Origin: Sinorhizobium terangae | GTDB taxonomy: Bacteria > Pseudomonadota > Alphaproteobacteria > Rhizobiales > Rhizobiaceae | Assembly (NCBI RefSeq): GCF_029714365.1 | Contig: NZ_CP121659.1 | Location: forward strand, 248,001 to 312,000 | DNA: 64,000 nt | Direction of reading: 5' to 3' | Shown: positions 48,113 to 56,345 of the stretch, in pieces | Layout of the letters: the number at the start of each line of letters is the position of its first letter | Position numbering within the stretch: the first letter of the stretch is position 1 | Made by a program: the position numbers and the translations under genes | The notes under the pieces: model-generated | Database searches by the model: none | Told to the model about the DNA's origin: nothing | The model's input: the letters and a program-made list of their open reading frames with translations, nothing else

Positions 48113-48157
48113 GGCATGAAGCTGACCGCCGTTTCCCGGTAATCCCGGAATGTCCCT
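48113..48157 (+). promoter_or_regulatory. Shared flagellin leader motif, flaB copy
   Basis: GCATGA at 48114, CCGGT at 48136 (same 22-bp offset as flaA) and CCGGAATGT at 48145. The rest of the 281-bp gap holds the flaA terminator and GTTAAC-rich DNA. Confidence 0.5.
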
Positions 48158-48192
48158 TTTTCTTTCAACTGTCACCAAGGGGCACTCAGCCA

Positions 48193-49137
48193 ATGACAAG
48201 CATCATGACGAACACCGCCGCAATGACGGCGCTCGCAACCCTGCGCTCGATCAATTCCTCGATGGAAACGACTCAGGACCGGGTCTCCTCCGGCTACCGC
48301 GTCGGTGCCGCGCAGGACAACGCCGCTTACTGGTCGATCGCGACCACGATGCGTTCGGACAACAAGGCGCTTTCGACCGTTCAGGATGCCCTCGGCCTCG
48401 GCGCCGCCAAGACCGACGTCGCCTACACCGCGATGGAATCCTCGATCGACGTCGTCGACGAAATCAAGGCGAAGCTCGTTGCTGCCTCTGAGCCGGGCGT
48501 CGACAAGGGCAAGATCCAGAAGGAAATCACCGAGCTTCAGAACCAGCTGATCAGCATCGCGAAGTCCGCTTCGTTCTCCGGCGAAAACTGGGTCTACAAC
48601 GACCCGAACAATGCCGCCGGCACCAAGTCGATCGTCGGCTCGTTCAACCGCGATGCCAATGGCAATGTCAGCCTGACCACGCTGCAGTTCGACACGACCA
48701 AGAGCTCGCTCATCGAAGTCGATGCGTCTGGCGATTATGTCACCAACGGCTCTGGCCTGCTCTCGAGCGACCTCGAATACACCGACACGGACGGCACGAC
48801 GACGGTCACCTTGAGCTACAACCTGCTCGAGATGGACATCACCAGCATGACTGTTGGCGATCTGGCGGAAGCCATCTCCGGCGTCGACGCAGCGCTGCTG
48901 ACCATGACCGATGCCGCTTCGGACCTCGGCGCACTCAACAGCCGCGTCACCATGCAGAACGACTTCGTTGCCGATCTGATGGACTCGATCGAGAAGGGTG
49001 TCGGGCGCCTGGTCGATGCCGACATGAACGAGGAATCGACGCGCCTCAAGGCCCTGCAGACGCAACAGCAGCTCGGCATCCAGTCGCTCTCGATCGCCAA
49101 CACCAACTCGCAGAACATCCTGTCGCTGTTCCGTTAA
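48193..49137 (+). CDS. flaB: Flagellin B
   Basis: This 314-residue flagellin differs from FlaA at few positions and shares its whole layout. The N-terminal segment reads MTSIMTNTAAMTALATLRSI and the C-terminus NTNSQNILSLFR. It is a separate transcript, with its own leader motif and terminator. Two nearly identical copies may raise dosage or serve gene conversion. Confidence 0.94.
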   Translation: MTSIMTNTAAMTALATLRSINSSMETTQDRVSSGYRVGAAQDNAAYWSIATTMRSDNKALSTVQDALGLGAAKTDVAYTAMESSIDVVDEIKAKLVAASEPGVDKGKIQKEITELQNQLISIAKSASFSGENWVYNDPNNAAGTKSIVGSFNRDANGNVSLTTLQFDTTKSSLIEVDASGDYVTNGSGLLSSDLEYTDTDGTTTVTLSYNLLEMDITSMTVGDLAEAISGVDAALLTMTDAASDLGALNSRVTMQNDFVADLMDSIEKGVGRLVDADMNEESTRLKALQTQQQLGIQSLSIANTNSQNILSLFR

Positions 49138-49167
49138 TCGGAGCCGATTACAGCTTAATCGCACAAG

Positions 49168-49210
49168 AAAGCCGCGCTGCTCGACGAGCAGCGCGGCTTT
49201 CCGCTTTCTT
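49168..49210 (+). terminator. Rho-independent terminator after flaB
   Basis: AAAGCCGCGCTGCTC (49168-49182) and GAGCAGCGCGGCTTT (49186-49200) form a perfect 15-bp stem with a 3-base loop, then a T-rich tail. Confidence 0.88.
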
Positions 49211-49222
49211 GCCTGTCCAGCA

Positions 49223-49272
49223 GCAATACAAAGGGTTGCAGTGTCCCTGCCGCGTCCGTTAAGACGCGCGGC
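49223..49272 (-). repeat. Dispersed intergenic repeat, diverged copy 3
   Basis: On the minus strand this reads GCCGCGCGTCTTAACGGACG and onward, aligning with 321-352 and 4114-4145, with a CGCGTC/GACGCG stem at 49251-49268. It lies in the 357-bp gap between the second and third flagellin genes. Confidence 0.45.
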
Positions 49273-49421
49273 GCTGTATTTAGGTATTCCTCAATCTTTG
49301 TTTATTTTCGTTTATTTTTATTACTGCCTCGTAAAGCCCGTTAACTATTTGTTAACCATCAAATCGTTACATCTTCGTTAAGAGCGAGGGGCCGTCTCTC
49401 AGGGCAAATTAGAGGCGGTTC

Positions 49422-49466
49422 GCATGACGCTGGTCCCATCGCTGCCGGTGCACTCCGGAATGTTCT
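49422..49466 (+). promoter_or_regulatory. Shared flagellin leader motif, third flagellin copy
   Basis: GCATGA at 49422, CCGGT at 49445 and CCGGAATGT at 49455, ending 29 bp before the start. Upstream 49280-49380 is AT-rich with several GTTAA sequences. Confidence 0.5.
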
Positions 49467-49494
49467 TGAAAAAATCATTCAGGGCAAACGATCT

Positions 49495-50466
49495 ATGACC
49501 AGCATCATGACCAATGCCGCCGCGATGGCGGCGCTCCAGACATTGCGCTCGATCAACAGCAACATGGCCGAGGTGCAGAACCGGATTTCGTCCGGCTACC
49601 GCGTCCAGACCGCCGGCGACAACGCGGCCTACTGGTCGATCGCAACGACCATGCGGTCCGACAACGCGGCGCTTTCCACCGTCCAGGACGCACTTGGCCT
49701 TGGCGCCGCCAAGGTCGATACGGCCTATGCCGCGATGGAGACGTCGATCGACGTGATCAGCGAGATCAAGGCGAAGCTCGTTGCCGCGCGCGAGCCGGGC
49801 GTCGACAAGCTGAAAATTGACAAGGAAATCACCGAGCTCAAGAATCAGCTGCTTTCCGCAGCGCAGTCCGCGTCTTTCTCCGGCGAGAACTGGCTTTACA
49901 ATTCCAACACCGCGGCGGTCGGGACCAAGTCGATCGTCGCGTCCTTCAACCGCAGCGGTAACGGCAATGTTTCCGTGACGACGCTCGACTTCGACACGGC
50001 TCAGTCGATGCTGATCGATTCGGCCGATGCCACGCGTGGGCTGCTGACCAACAGCTATGACGCTGATCAGTTGCAGGCGACGCCATCGGGCACGGCGCGC
50101 CTGTTTCACCTCATCGTCGCGCCCCCGGCCACGCCTGTCGCCGGCAGCACCGAGATCAAGCTCACCGCTGCGACGACGAGCGCGCAGCTGGACGACATGA
50201 TCCGCGTTGTCGACAAAATGTTGAGCAAGCTCACCGATTCCGCCTCAACGCTCGGAGCGATCACCACCCGCATCGACATGCAGGAAAGCTTTGTCGCGAA
50301 CCTGATGGACGTGATCGACAAAGGCGTCGGACGTCTCGTCGATGCGGACATGAACGAGGAATCGACGCGGCTCAAGGCTCTGCAGACGCAGCAGCAACTC
50401 GGCATCCAGGCCCTTTCGATCGCCAACACCAACTCCGAGAACATCCTGCGCCTCTTCCAGCAGTGA
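49495..50466 (+). CDS. Flagellin, third and divergent copy
   Basis: This 323-residue flagellin is less similar to FlaA and FlaB than they are to each other, mainly in the middle third (residues about 145-235, including TRGLLTNSYDADQLQATPSG). The conserved ends are intact (ALQTLRSINSNMAEVQNRIS, STRLKALQTQQQLGIQALSI). By position it corresponds to the flaD/flaC flagellins of S. meliloti; I do not assign a symbol. It is probably a minor filament component. Confidence 0.92.
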   Translation: MTSIMTNAAAMAALQTLRSINSNMAEVQNRISSGYRVQTAGDNAAYWSIATTMRSDNAALSTVQDALGLGAAKVDTAYAAMETSIDVISEIKAKLVAAREPGVDKLKIDKEITELKNQLLSAAQSASFSGENWLYNSNTAAVGTKSIVASFNRSGNGNVSVTTLDFDTAQSMLIDSADATRGLLTNSYDADQLQATPSGTARLFHLIVAPPATPVAGSTEIKLTAATTSAQLDDMIRVVDKMLSKLTDSASTLGAITTRIDMQESFVANLMDVIDKGVGRLVDADMNEESTRLKALQTQQQLGIQALSIANTNSENILRLFQQ

Positions 50467-50483
50467 GCGCTGGTATGCCTCGC

Positions 50484-50510
50484 GCGACGGCGCAGCTGCC
50501 GTCGCTTTCC
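50484..50510 (+). terminator. Terminator after the third flagellin
   Basis: GCGACGGC (50484-50491) pairs with GCCGTCGC (50498-50505), 6-base loop, then TTTCC. A second hairpin follows: CCGCTTGC...GCAAGCGG at about 50513-50534. Confidence 0.65.
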
Positions 50511-50580
50511 GTCCGCTTGCGCGAAAGCAAGCGGCGTCGCCTTCCGCCGTGCCGCCGGTCATCGGCATCGGGCGGAGACA

Positions 50581-50615
50581 GTTGGACCGCGCTGCTTGCC
50601 CTGGCGCGGTCCAAC
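50581..50615. other. Strong hairpin in the fliH-motB upstream region
   Basis: GTTGGACCGCGC (50581-50592) and GCGCGGTCCAAC (50604-50615) form a perfect 12-bp stem with an 11-base loop. It lies immediately upstream of the class II element at 50620. It may be a second terminator for flagellin reading into this region, or an operator. The rest of the 430-bp gap 50467-50898 holds no gene. Confidence 0.5.
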
Positions 50616-50619
50616 CATT

Positions 50620-50642
50620 TTCGCGCAAGTTTGACCGAATAG
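50620..50642 (+). promoter_or_regulatory. Class II flagellar element upstream of the fliH-like/motB unit
   Basis: TTCGCGCAAG at 50620-50629, 9 bp, then ATAG at 50639-50642. It lies about 255 bp before the first gene, the longest leader among the seven copies. Confidence 0.55.
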
Positions 50643-50898
50643 CCTCCCATCGCAGTCTTTTCGGACTGTCGGCCAAAATGAGTTTTGCGCCGCCGCTTGC
50701 ATCGGTCTTGCCAGCTCCGCTTTCGCAAGGAGCCGTTGCACATCGAGAATGTTGGGTCCTGTCGCTGTCTCGGGCGGGGGGACCCGAGGGAGACATTGAA
50801 AACGTGTCAGGCTCTTTGGATTTCCGGGCCGTGAGGCCGCGTGCGAGGGACGGGCGGATCATGCCGACGTCCGCCGCGCGACCATCGGAGGCGTGCCG

Positions 50899-51552
50899 AT
50901 GAGCGCCCAGCTTTCCCGGTACCTCAAGGATTTCAGCGCACCGAAGATCGAGTTGTCGAGGATGCCGCCGAAATATTTCCCGGATATCGACGCCGACTTT
51001 CCAGGCGCGGATCGTCCTAGTGCGAGGCCAGCCATGCCGGAGATCGACATCGATGCCGAGCGGCGCGATGCCTTCGCCCAAGGTCGGGCCGAAGCCAGCG
51101 CCGAACTTGTCTTCGAGCATGAAAGAGAGATCGCCGAACTTAAGGCGCGTCACGTCGAGGAAATGGAAGCGTTGGCGCAGCGCCTCGAAGAGGAAGTTGC
51201 GGGCAGGCTGGCAAGCAAGGTCGCGGAAATGACCGAGCGATTGGCCCTTGGCCTTGGTGACCAGACGGCGCGCGTACTTGCGCCCGTCATGGAAGAGGCG
51301 CTGCTGAAGCGCGCCATCGAAGATCTGGCGCGGATGGTCAGACAGGGACTTGGCGCCGGCGAGGGATGCGCGATCACGGTCAAGGGGCCGCTCACTCTTT
51401 TCGAGGCGCTGAAGCGGCATATGCCGGATGACACGATGCTTTTCCGTCATATCGAAACCAACGACATGGATCTCGCGGTCGAAATGGGTGATGCCGTACT
51501 GGTGACCAGAATGGCCGCCTGGTCCGATACCGTCCGGAAAGTTCTGGCATGA
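50899..51552 (+). CDS. FliH-like export regulator (candidate)
   Basis: This 217-residue protein has a charged N-terminus, a long heptad-like coiled coil (residues about 65-120, EREIAELKARHVEEMEALAQ) and a C-terminal alpha/beta domain (AITVKGPLTLFEALKRHMPD, then NDMDLAVEMGDAVLVTRM). This layout is that of FliH/HrpE stalk proteins, which bind and restrain FliI. No other FliH candidate occurs in the window although fliI is present. The start ATG at 50899 follows GGAGG; a GTG at 50893 is less likely. It overlaps motB by 4 bp. Confidence 0.65.
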   Translation: MSAQLSRYLKDFSAPKIELSRMPPKYFPDIDADFPGADRPSARPAMPEIDIDAERRDAFAQGRAEASAELVFEHEREIAELKARHVEEMEALAQRLEEEVAGRLASKVAEMTERLALGLGDQTARVLAPVMEEALLKRAIEDLARMVRQGLGAGEGCAITVKGPLTLFEALKRHMPDDTMLFRHIETNDMDLAVEMGDAVLVTRMAAWSDTVRKVLA

Positions 51553-52757
51553 GTGACGAAAGCCATCATAACGGCAAGAACGAAATCATCATAGTCAAGC
51601 GTCCCGCGGACGGCCATGGCGATCATCATGGCGGCTCGTGGAAGATTGCCTATGCCGACTTCATGACGGCGATGATGGCCTTCTTTCTGGTGATGTGGCT
51701 GATCAACGCCGCGAACGAAGAGACGAAGGCTGCCATCGCATCCTATTTCAATCCGGTGCAACTCACCGATCAGAAGCCCTCGGAGAAGGGGCTCAAGGAT
51801 CCCGCCAAGGACGCCCAGGGCGAGCAGACGCAGCAGCGGTCGAAGACCGACGGCGAGCAAGCGAAAACCGGCGGTACCGCCAAAAAAGGCGATCAGCTGA
51901 CCGCGACCTCCGGCGAGGAAACGAAGTATTCCGACGCCGATTTCTTCGAGAATCCCTATTCGGTCCTTTCGGAGATCGCCAAGGAAGTCGGCCAGCAGGC
52001 CAATATCAGTGTCAAGGGCGATGGTGGCGCCGCGCGGTCAGGTCCGGCGACGGGTGCCGAGGGCGGCGAGGCCTACCGCGATCCCTTCGATCCGGACTTC
52101 TGGACCAAGCAGGTCGAGATCAAGGACGCCGGCAATACCGCGGTAGACGACGTGGCGGCCGCGACTAACCCTGCGCAGCAGGGAGCGGCCGAACAAAAGC
52201 CGGCCGCCAACGGCACGCTGCCGGCCAAGGCCGAAGGCCAAGCGGCGGCGAGCGTGGACGCGTCCAAGACGGAGGCCGCCGCAAAAGATCAGCAGAAAGA
52301 GGCAGACGCGCTCAAAGCCGAAATCCAGAAGGAACTCGGCGGAAATGCCGGGCGCCTCATCGAGGGGCTGATGGTAACCCCAGCCGAGGGCGGCCTTCTG
52401 GTGACCATCAGCGAGCAGACGGATGCGCCGATGTTCGCGGTCGGCTCCGCCGTGCCGCAGAAGGAACTCGTGCTCGCCATGGCAAAAATCGGCCGGCTGC
52501 TTGCAGCGCGCAAGGGTGCCGTCGCTATCCGCGGCCACACGGACGGACGGCCGTTCAAGGACGGAACCTATGACAACTGGCGCCTCTCGGCGGCGCGCGC
52601 GCAGAGCGCCTACTACATGCTCGTCCGCGGCGGCCTGACGGAGGACCGTGTCAGCCAGATCAGTGGCTTCGCGGATCGCCGCCTCCAGGTTCCGAGCGAT
52701 CCCTACGCGCCCGGCAACCGGCGCATCGAAATCCTGTTGCAGTCGGGACAGGGTTGA
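51549..52757 (+). CDS. motB: Flagellar stator protein MotB
   Basis: This 402-residue protein has a His-rich N-terminus (GHGDHHGG), one membrane helix at about residues 35-53 with the proton-carrying Asp37 (IAYADFMTAMMAFFLVMWL), a long Gln/Lys/Ala-rich periplasmic linker (residues about 75-255) and a C-terminal OmpA-like peptidoglycan-binding domain (IRGHTDGRPFKDGTYDNWRL). With MotA it forms the proton-driven stator. Confidence 0.95.
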   Translation: MSDESHHNGKNEIIIVKRPADGHGDHHGGSWKIAYADFMTAMMAFFLVMWLINAANEETKAAIASYFNPVQLTDQKPSEKGLKDPAKDAQGEQTQQRSKTDGEQAKTGGTAKKGDQLTATSGEETKYSDADFFENPYSVLSEIAKEVGQQANISVKGDGGAARSGPATGAEGGEAYRDPFDPDFWTKQVEIKDAGNTAVDDVAAATNPAQQGAAEQKPAANGTLPAKAEGQAAASVDASKTEAAAKDQQKEADALKAEIQKELGGNAGRLIEGLMVTPAEGGLLVTISEQTDAPMFAVGSAVPQKELVLAMAKIGRLLAARKGAVAIRGHTDGRPFKDGTYDNWRLSAARAQSAYYMLVRGGLTEDRVSQISGFADRRLQVPSDPYAPGNRRIEILLQSGQG

Positions 52758-52761
52758 TCGG

Positions 52762-54066
52762 ATGCTGAAGCGGCTGCACGCCATCCTCCTGACGTCGGTT
52801 CTGGCCTTCCCGCTTGCCGTCGGGCTTGCCCGGGCGCGAGAGGCTGAAGAGCTCGCGCCCTTCAAGATGATAAGGTCGCTGCAATATGTTCAGGATTCGG
52901 TCGTGCTCGGCGATCATTCCGCAATCGAGATGCAGCGCTTCATGCTGGGCGCGATCGACAAGCGGCTGAGGGTCGTCGAGCAATCGGCCTTCCGCGATCC
53001 GCGCAACGTCGACGCGGCGCTGGTCTATGTCATGAGCGGCGGTAACCCTGACACACTCGACTATCTGGCCGACCGCGATATCGAAGGCAATTTCGATAGC
53101 CGGATAACGGACGCGCTGCGGCAATATCTGAGCGGCAAGGGCGCGCTCACCGTCGAGACGCTTTCGAAGGCGGCGCCGGAATACAAGAACGCCCGCATCG
53201 GCCCCTATCTTTTTCTGATCCTCGGCAACGCGACCTCGCAGCAGAACCCCCTGGCTGCGATGAAATACTATGACTGGGCCCGTCTGACTGCGCCGGGCAC
53301 GATCATCGAGGAGGCGGCGCTGCGCCGTTCCGTCTTTCTTGCACTGAAGGCGAACGAACCCGACAAAGGGTTTCGTTACGCTTTAAGTTATGCGCGCCGC
53401 TACCTGACGTCGCCTTACGCAAGTCAGTTCGCGGACGTGTTCGTCGAACTCGCGGTTGCACATTTCGACGAAGCCGCCGAGCAGAAGATCTCCGAAATCC
53501 TGGCCTTCATGGATCAACCGCGCCAGCGCGAGGTCTATCTTCGCGTCGCCCGGCGTGCGGCGATCGGCGGCAACCAGGCGCTCGCGCGGCTTGCCTCGCA
53601 GCGGGCCGAAGGTCTCGCCGACGGAGGCGCTTCGCAGTCGCAGGTACTCGCGAGCTTCTACGAGGGGCTCGCCGCAGTGCCCTCTGCGGACGTGTTCGCC
53701 GCCACCGAGACCATCAATGCAATCCCTGATGAAAAGCTGTCTCCGCGCGACCGTGCGCTCCGCGATGCGGCCAAGACGGTTGCGGACGCGGTGGTGCAAC
53801 TGCCGCAGGATGAAAGCTTCACACAAGCGTCAGCGCCTACACAAGACGGAATCGCCGCGGTAGAGGGCCAGCTTGTGCCCGAGGAGACGGGAAGCGGGAT
53901 GAGCCCGTTCGGCGAGGCGGCTGAGGCACCGGGTCAGCCGAGGGACGGTGGCCAGACCAGCGTCGGAGCGGCCCCATCTGCGGATCCGGCGTTTGAAGGG
54001 TTCGTCACCAACGGTCGCTCGAAGATCGCTGAGATCGATGCGCTCCTGAAGGAGGAAGGACTATGA
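52762..54066 (+). CDS. motC: Periplasmic motility protein MotC
   Basis: This 434-residue protein has an N-terminal signal peptide (residues about 1-26, ending LARA), then helical repeats and an acidic C-terminus. It is specific to rhizobia and relatives; in S. meliloti it binds the periplasmic part of MotB and is needed for motor function. The start ATG at 52762 lies 4 bp after the motB stop. It overlaps fliK by 4 bp. Confidence 0.92.
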   Translation: MLKRLHAILLTSVLAFPLAVGLARAREAEELAPFKMIRSLQYVQDSVVLGDHSAIEMQRFMLGAIDKRLRVVEQSAFRDPRNVDAALVYVMSGGNPDTLDYLADRDIEGNFDSRITDALRQYLSGKGALTVETLSKAAPEYKNARIGPYLFLILGNATSQQNPLAAMKYYDWARLTAPGTIIEEAALRRSVFLALKANEPDKGFRYALSYARRYLTSPYASQFADVFVELAVAHFDEAAEQKISEILAFMDQPRQREVYLRVARRAAIGGNQALARLASQRAEGLADGGASQSQVLASFYEGLAAVPSADVFAATETINAIPDEKLSPRDRALRDAAKTVADAVVQLPQDESFTQASAPTQDGIAAVEGQLVPEETGSGMSPFGEAAEAPGQPRDGGQTSVGAAPSADPAFEGFVTNGRSKIAEIDALLKEEGL

Positions 54067-55571
54067 GGCCTCTCGAAGAGAACTTGCGTAGCGCAGTCCC
54101 GGCAGCAACAGGCAAGGCAGGATCGCGGCAGGGCGGAAGAGAGCAGGTCGGCGACGCGCCGCGCGCTTTCGAAGACGCCGTTGCCGACGCCGGTCGTCAG
54201 AAGGCGCAGGGACAAAGCGCCGGCCCCGGCGATGCCAAGCAGTCGACAGACGGGTCGAACGGTCCGCAGCGGTCGTCCGATGAAATCAGAGCAGCAGGCG
54301 GCCGCGAAGGTCGCGCCACGACCGGGCACAACGGGTTAGGGGATAACTGGCGCGCGGGGTCGTTGCAGGATCCCGGCAACGGTGGATCGGAAGATATGAT
54401 TCCGGCAGGCAACCGAGCGCCATCCGACTCCCTCTCCGTTCGCGAGCACGCCATGAAAAGGCTCCAGCGCCTGGGCCTCGCGGGGAGGGAACGCGCGTCA
54501 TTGGGCAGTCATCGGGCCGCTGGGGGCGAGAAGGACACCGATGCGCTCGCGCAAAAAATTGCTGCCCTTACACATGGGCAGGTGGTGGCGGAAGGCGCGG
54601 CCTTGGCCGAGCCGCAGGCAGGCGCCGGTGAGAAGGATGCTTCCGGTTCGGCCGAGTCCCCGAAAGGAAGCGTTGACGACTTGCTGACGATGCTCGGTAC
54701 GGCCGCCGCGGTAACCGCCGCTCTGCAGCAGCCGGAAGGCAAGCCGGACCGCGTATCCGGCGAGCGCGACGTTGCGGGCAATACGGTCCGAATTAAAGGC
54801 GAAGGCGTGACCGACATTGGTCCGGATGAGGGCCTGCATGGCGAGAAGGACGTGTCCGAACCCGACCACTTGTTCCGGTTTGCACGTGCCGATGGCAAGG
54901 GTCAGGCAGTGACGATGAACATTTCGAAGGACGGAGAGAAGACGGTCGTCGATAACGGCAAGCCGGCCACCATATCCAAAGTGGAAAACGTCACTGTCCT
55001 GGAGGCGCGCCGTTATCTCGGCTTGGCCATGAACACCAACACCGCGTCGGTGGCCGGTGCGATTGCGGGCGATAGCGGATGGGCGCAGTTGATGCAATCG
55101 AGCGCAGCCTTGGCGCAATCCGACCCCTCAGGCCAAGTCGGCAAGACGCTCAACACCCTCAAGATCCAGATGCATCCGATCGAGCTCGGCACCGTGACGG
55201 CGACCTTGCGGTTGAAGGACGACGAACTGCAGGTCGATCTGAAGGTCGAGTCCGGCGAGGCGTTCCGCCAGTTGCGTGACGATCAGGGTGAGATGGTGAA
55301 AGCCTTGCGCGCGCAGGGCTTCGCGGTCGACCAGGTCAATATCGTGTTCAATGCCGGCGGTGATGCTGCTTCCGGCGGCAGTGCGCAGCAGCAGGCGCAA
55401 ACCGCCCCCGGTCAGCAGGGGCGCGAGCACGCCGGCGAGGGGGGCGGGCAGGGACGCCAGAGACAGGACGGTGCGCAAGCACCCATGGCGGAAAGGTGGA
55501 CGGGCAATGACGGACTGGATGATGCGCCGGTTGACGCTGAGCGCAATCGTGCTGGCTACGTCTACATGTAG
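54063..55571 (+). CDS. fliK: Hook-length control protein FliK
   Basis: This 502-residue protein is poorly conserved and Gly/Ala/Gln-rich over its first 350 residues, which should be the extended ruler. The C-terminal domain (residues about 360-430, IQMHPIELGTVTATLRLKDD, LRAQGFAVDQVNIVF) is the flagellar hook-length domain that contacts FlhB to switch export. The gene was earlier called motD in S. meliloti. Its end overlaps the transglycosylase gene by 65 bp. Confidence 0.88.
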   Translation: MRPLEENLRSAVPAATGKAGSRQGGREQVGDAPRAFEDAVADAGRQKAQGQSAGPGDAKQSTDGSNGPQRSSDEIRAAGGREGRATTGHNGLGDNWRAGSLQDPGNGGSEDMIPAGNRAPSDSLSVREHAMKRLQRLGLAGRERASLGSHRAAGGEKDTDALAQKIAALTHGQVVAEGAALAEPQAGAGEKDASGSAESPKGSVDDLLTMLGTAAAVTAALQQPEGKPDRVSGERDVAGNTVRIKGEGVTDIGPDEGLHGEKDVSEPDHLFRFARADGKGQAVTMNISKDGEKTVVDNGKPATISKVENVTVLEARRYLGLAMNTNTASVAGAIAGDSGWAQLMQSSAALAQSDPSGQVGKTLNTLKIQMHPIELGTVTATLRLKDDELQVDLKVESGEAFRQLRDDQGEMVKALRAQGFAVDQVNIVFNAGGDAASGGSAQQQAQTAPGQQGREHAGEGGGQGRQRQDGAQAPMAERWTGNDGLDDAPVDAERNRAGYVYM

Positions 55572-56073
55572 CGCTTGGGCAAGCGCCGGGGTCTGCGAAC
55601 GCGAGATAGTTTCAGCCGCCTCGAAATACGGCATTCCGACGGGAATTCTCTATTCCGTCGGCTTGACCGAGACCGGCCGCAAGGGATCCCTCCAGCCTTA
55701 CGCGATGAACATCGAGGGCCAGGCCTATTTCGGCACCAGCGTGCAAGACGTTTTGGCACGCTTCGGTACGGCCCGCGCGCAAGGGGCCAAGCTGATCGAT
55801 CTCGGCTGCATGCAGATCAACTACTACTTCCACGGCGAGAATTTCCGTTCGCCGGAGGAAATGCTTGATCCGCGCAAGAATGTCGAATATGCCGCCCGCT
55901 TCCTCTCCAATCTGCGCGCCAAGCACGAGAGCTGGACGATGGCTGTCGCGCGTTATCATGCCGGTCCAAATAACGATCCGGCGCAGAAGAAATACGTTTG
56001 CCGGGTGATCGCGAATCTCGTCGCGACCGGCTACGGCAAGTGGACGCCGAACGCCACGCAGTTCTGTCAATAA
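55507..56073 (+). CDS. Flagellar-cluster lytic transglycosylase (SltF-like)
   Basis: This 188-residue SLT-fold enzyme has a signal peptide (residues about 8-27, ending AWASAG) and the catalytic Glu55 in YSVGLTETGR, followed by IDLGCMQINYYFHGENF and MAVARYHAGPNN. It should cut peptidoglycan to let the rod pass. Alphaproteobacterial FlgJ lacks this muramidase part, and a separate SltF does the job in Rhodobacter. Starts at 55507 (after GGAAAGG) or 55519 are possible. It is embedded in the fliK end in another frame. Confidence 0.85.
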   Translation: MTDWMMRRLTLSAIVLATSTCSAWASAGVCEREIVSAASKYGIPTGILYSVGLTETGRKGSLQPYAMNIEGQAYFGTSVQDVLARFGTARAQGAKLIDLGCMQINYYFHGENFRSPEEMLDPRKNVEYAARFLSNLRAKHESWTMAVARYHAGPNNDPAQKKYVCRVIANLVATGYGKWTPNATQFCQ

Positions 56074-56345
56074 TCAATCTGAGGTTGTAATTTTAGAGCC
56101 GCTGCCGCATTGTGGCGACAATGCGGGCGGATTGTGATGGCAAGTGGATTTGTTGCACGCCGTTAACTTTTCCACACGATTTTAGTGTCATGATTAACAA
56201 CCACCTACTAGATATAGATCAAATCGGCACGCAATCCCTAATCAATTATTAAAATCTCCCATTAACTTCCTCTAGTTGTTCATGAATCCCTCGATTCGTA
56301 CCTCTTTATCCAACGAGGCACCCATATTGATTCGGAGGCGGACGA

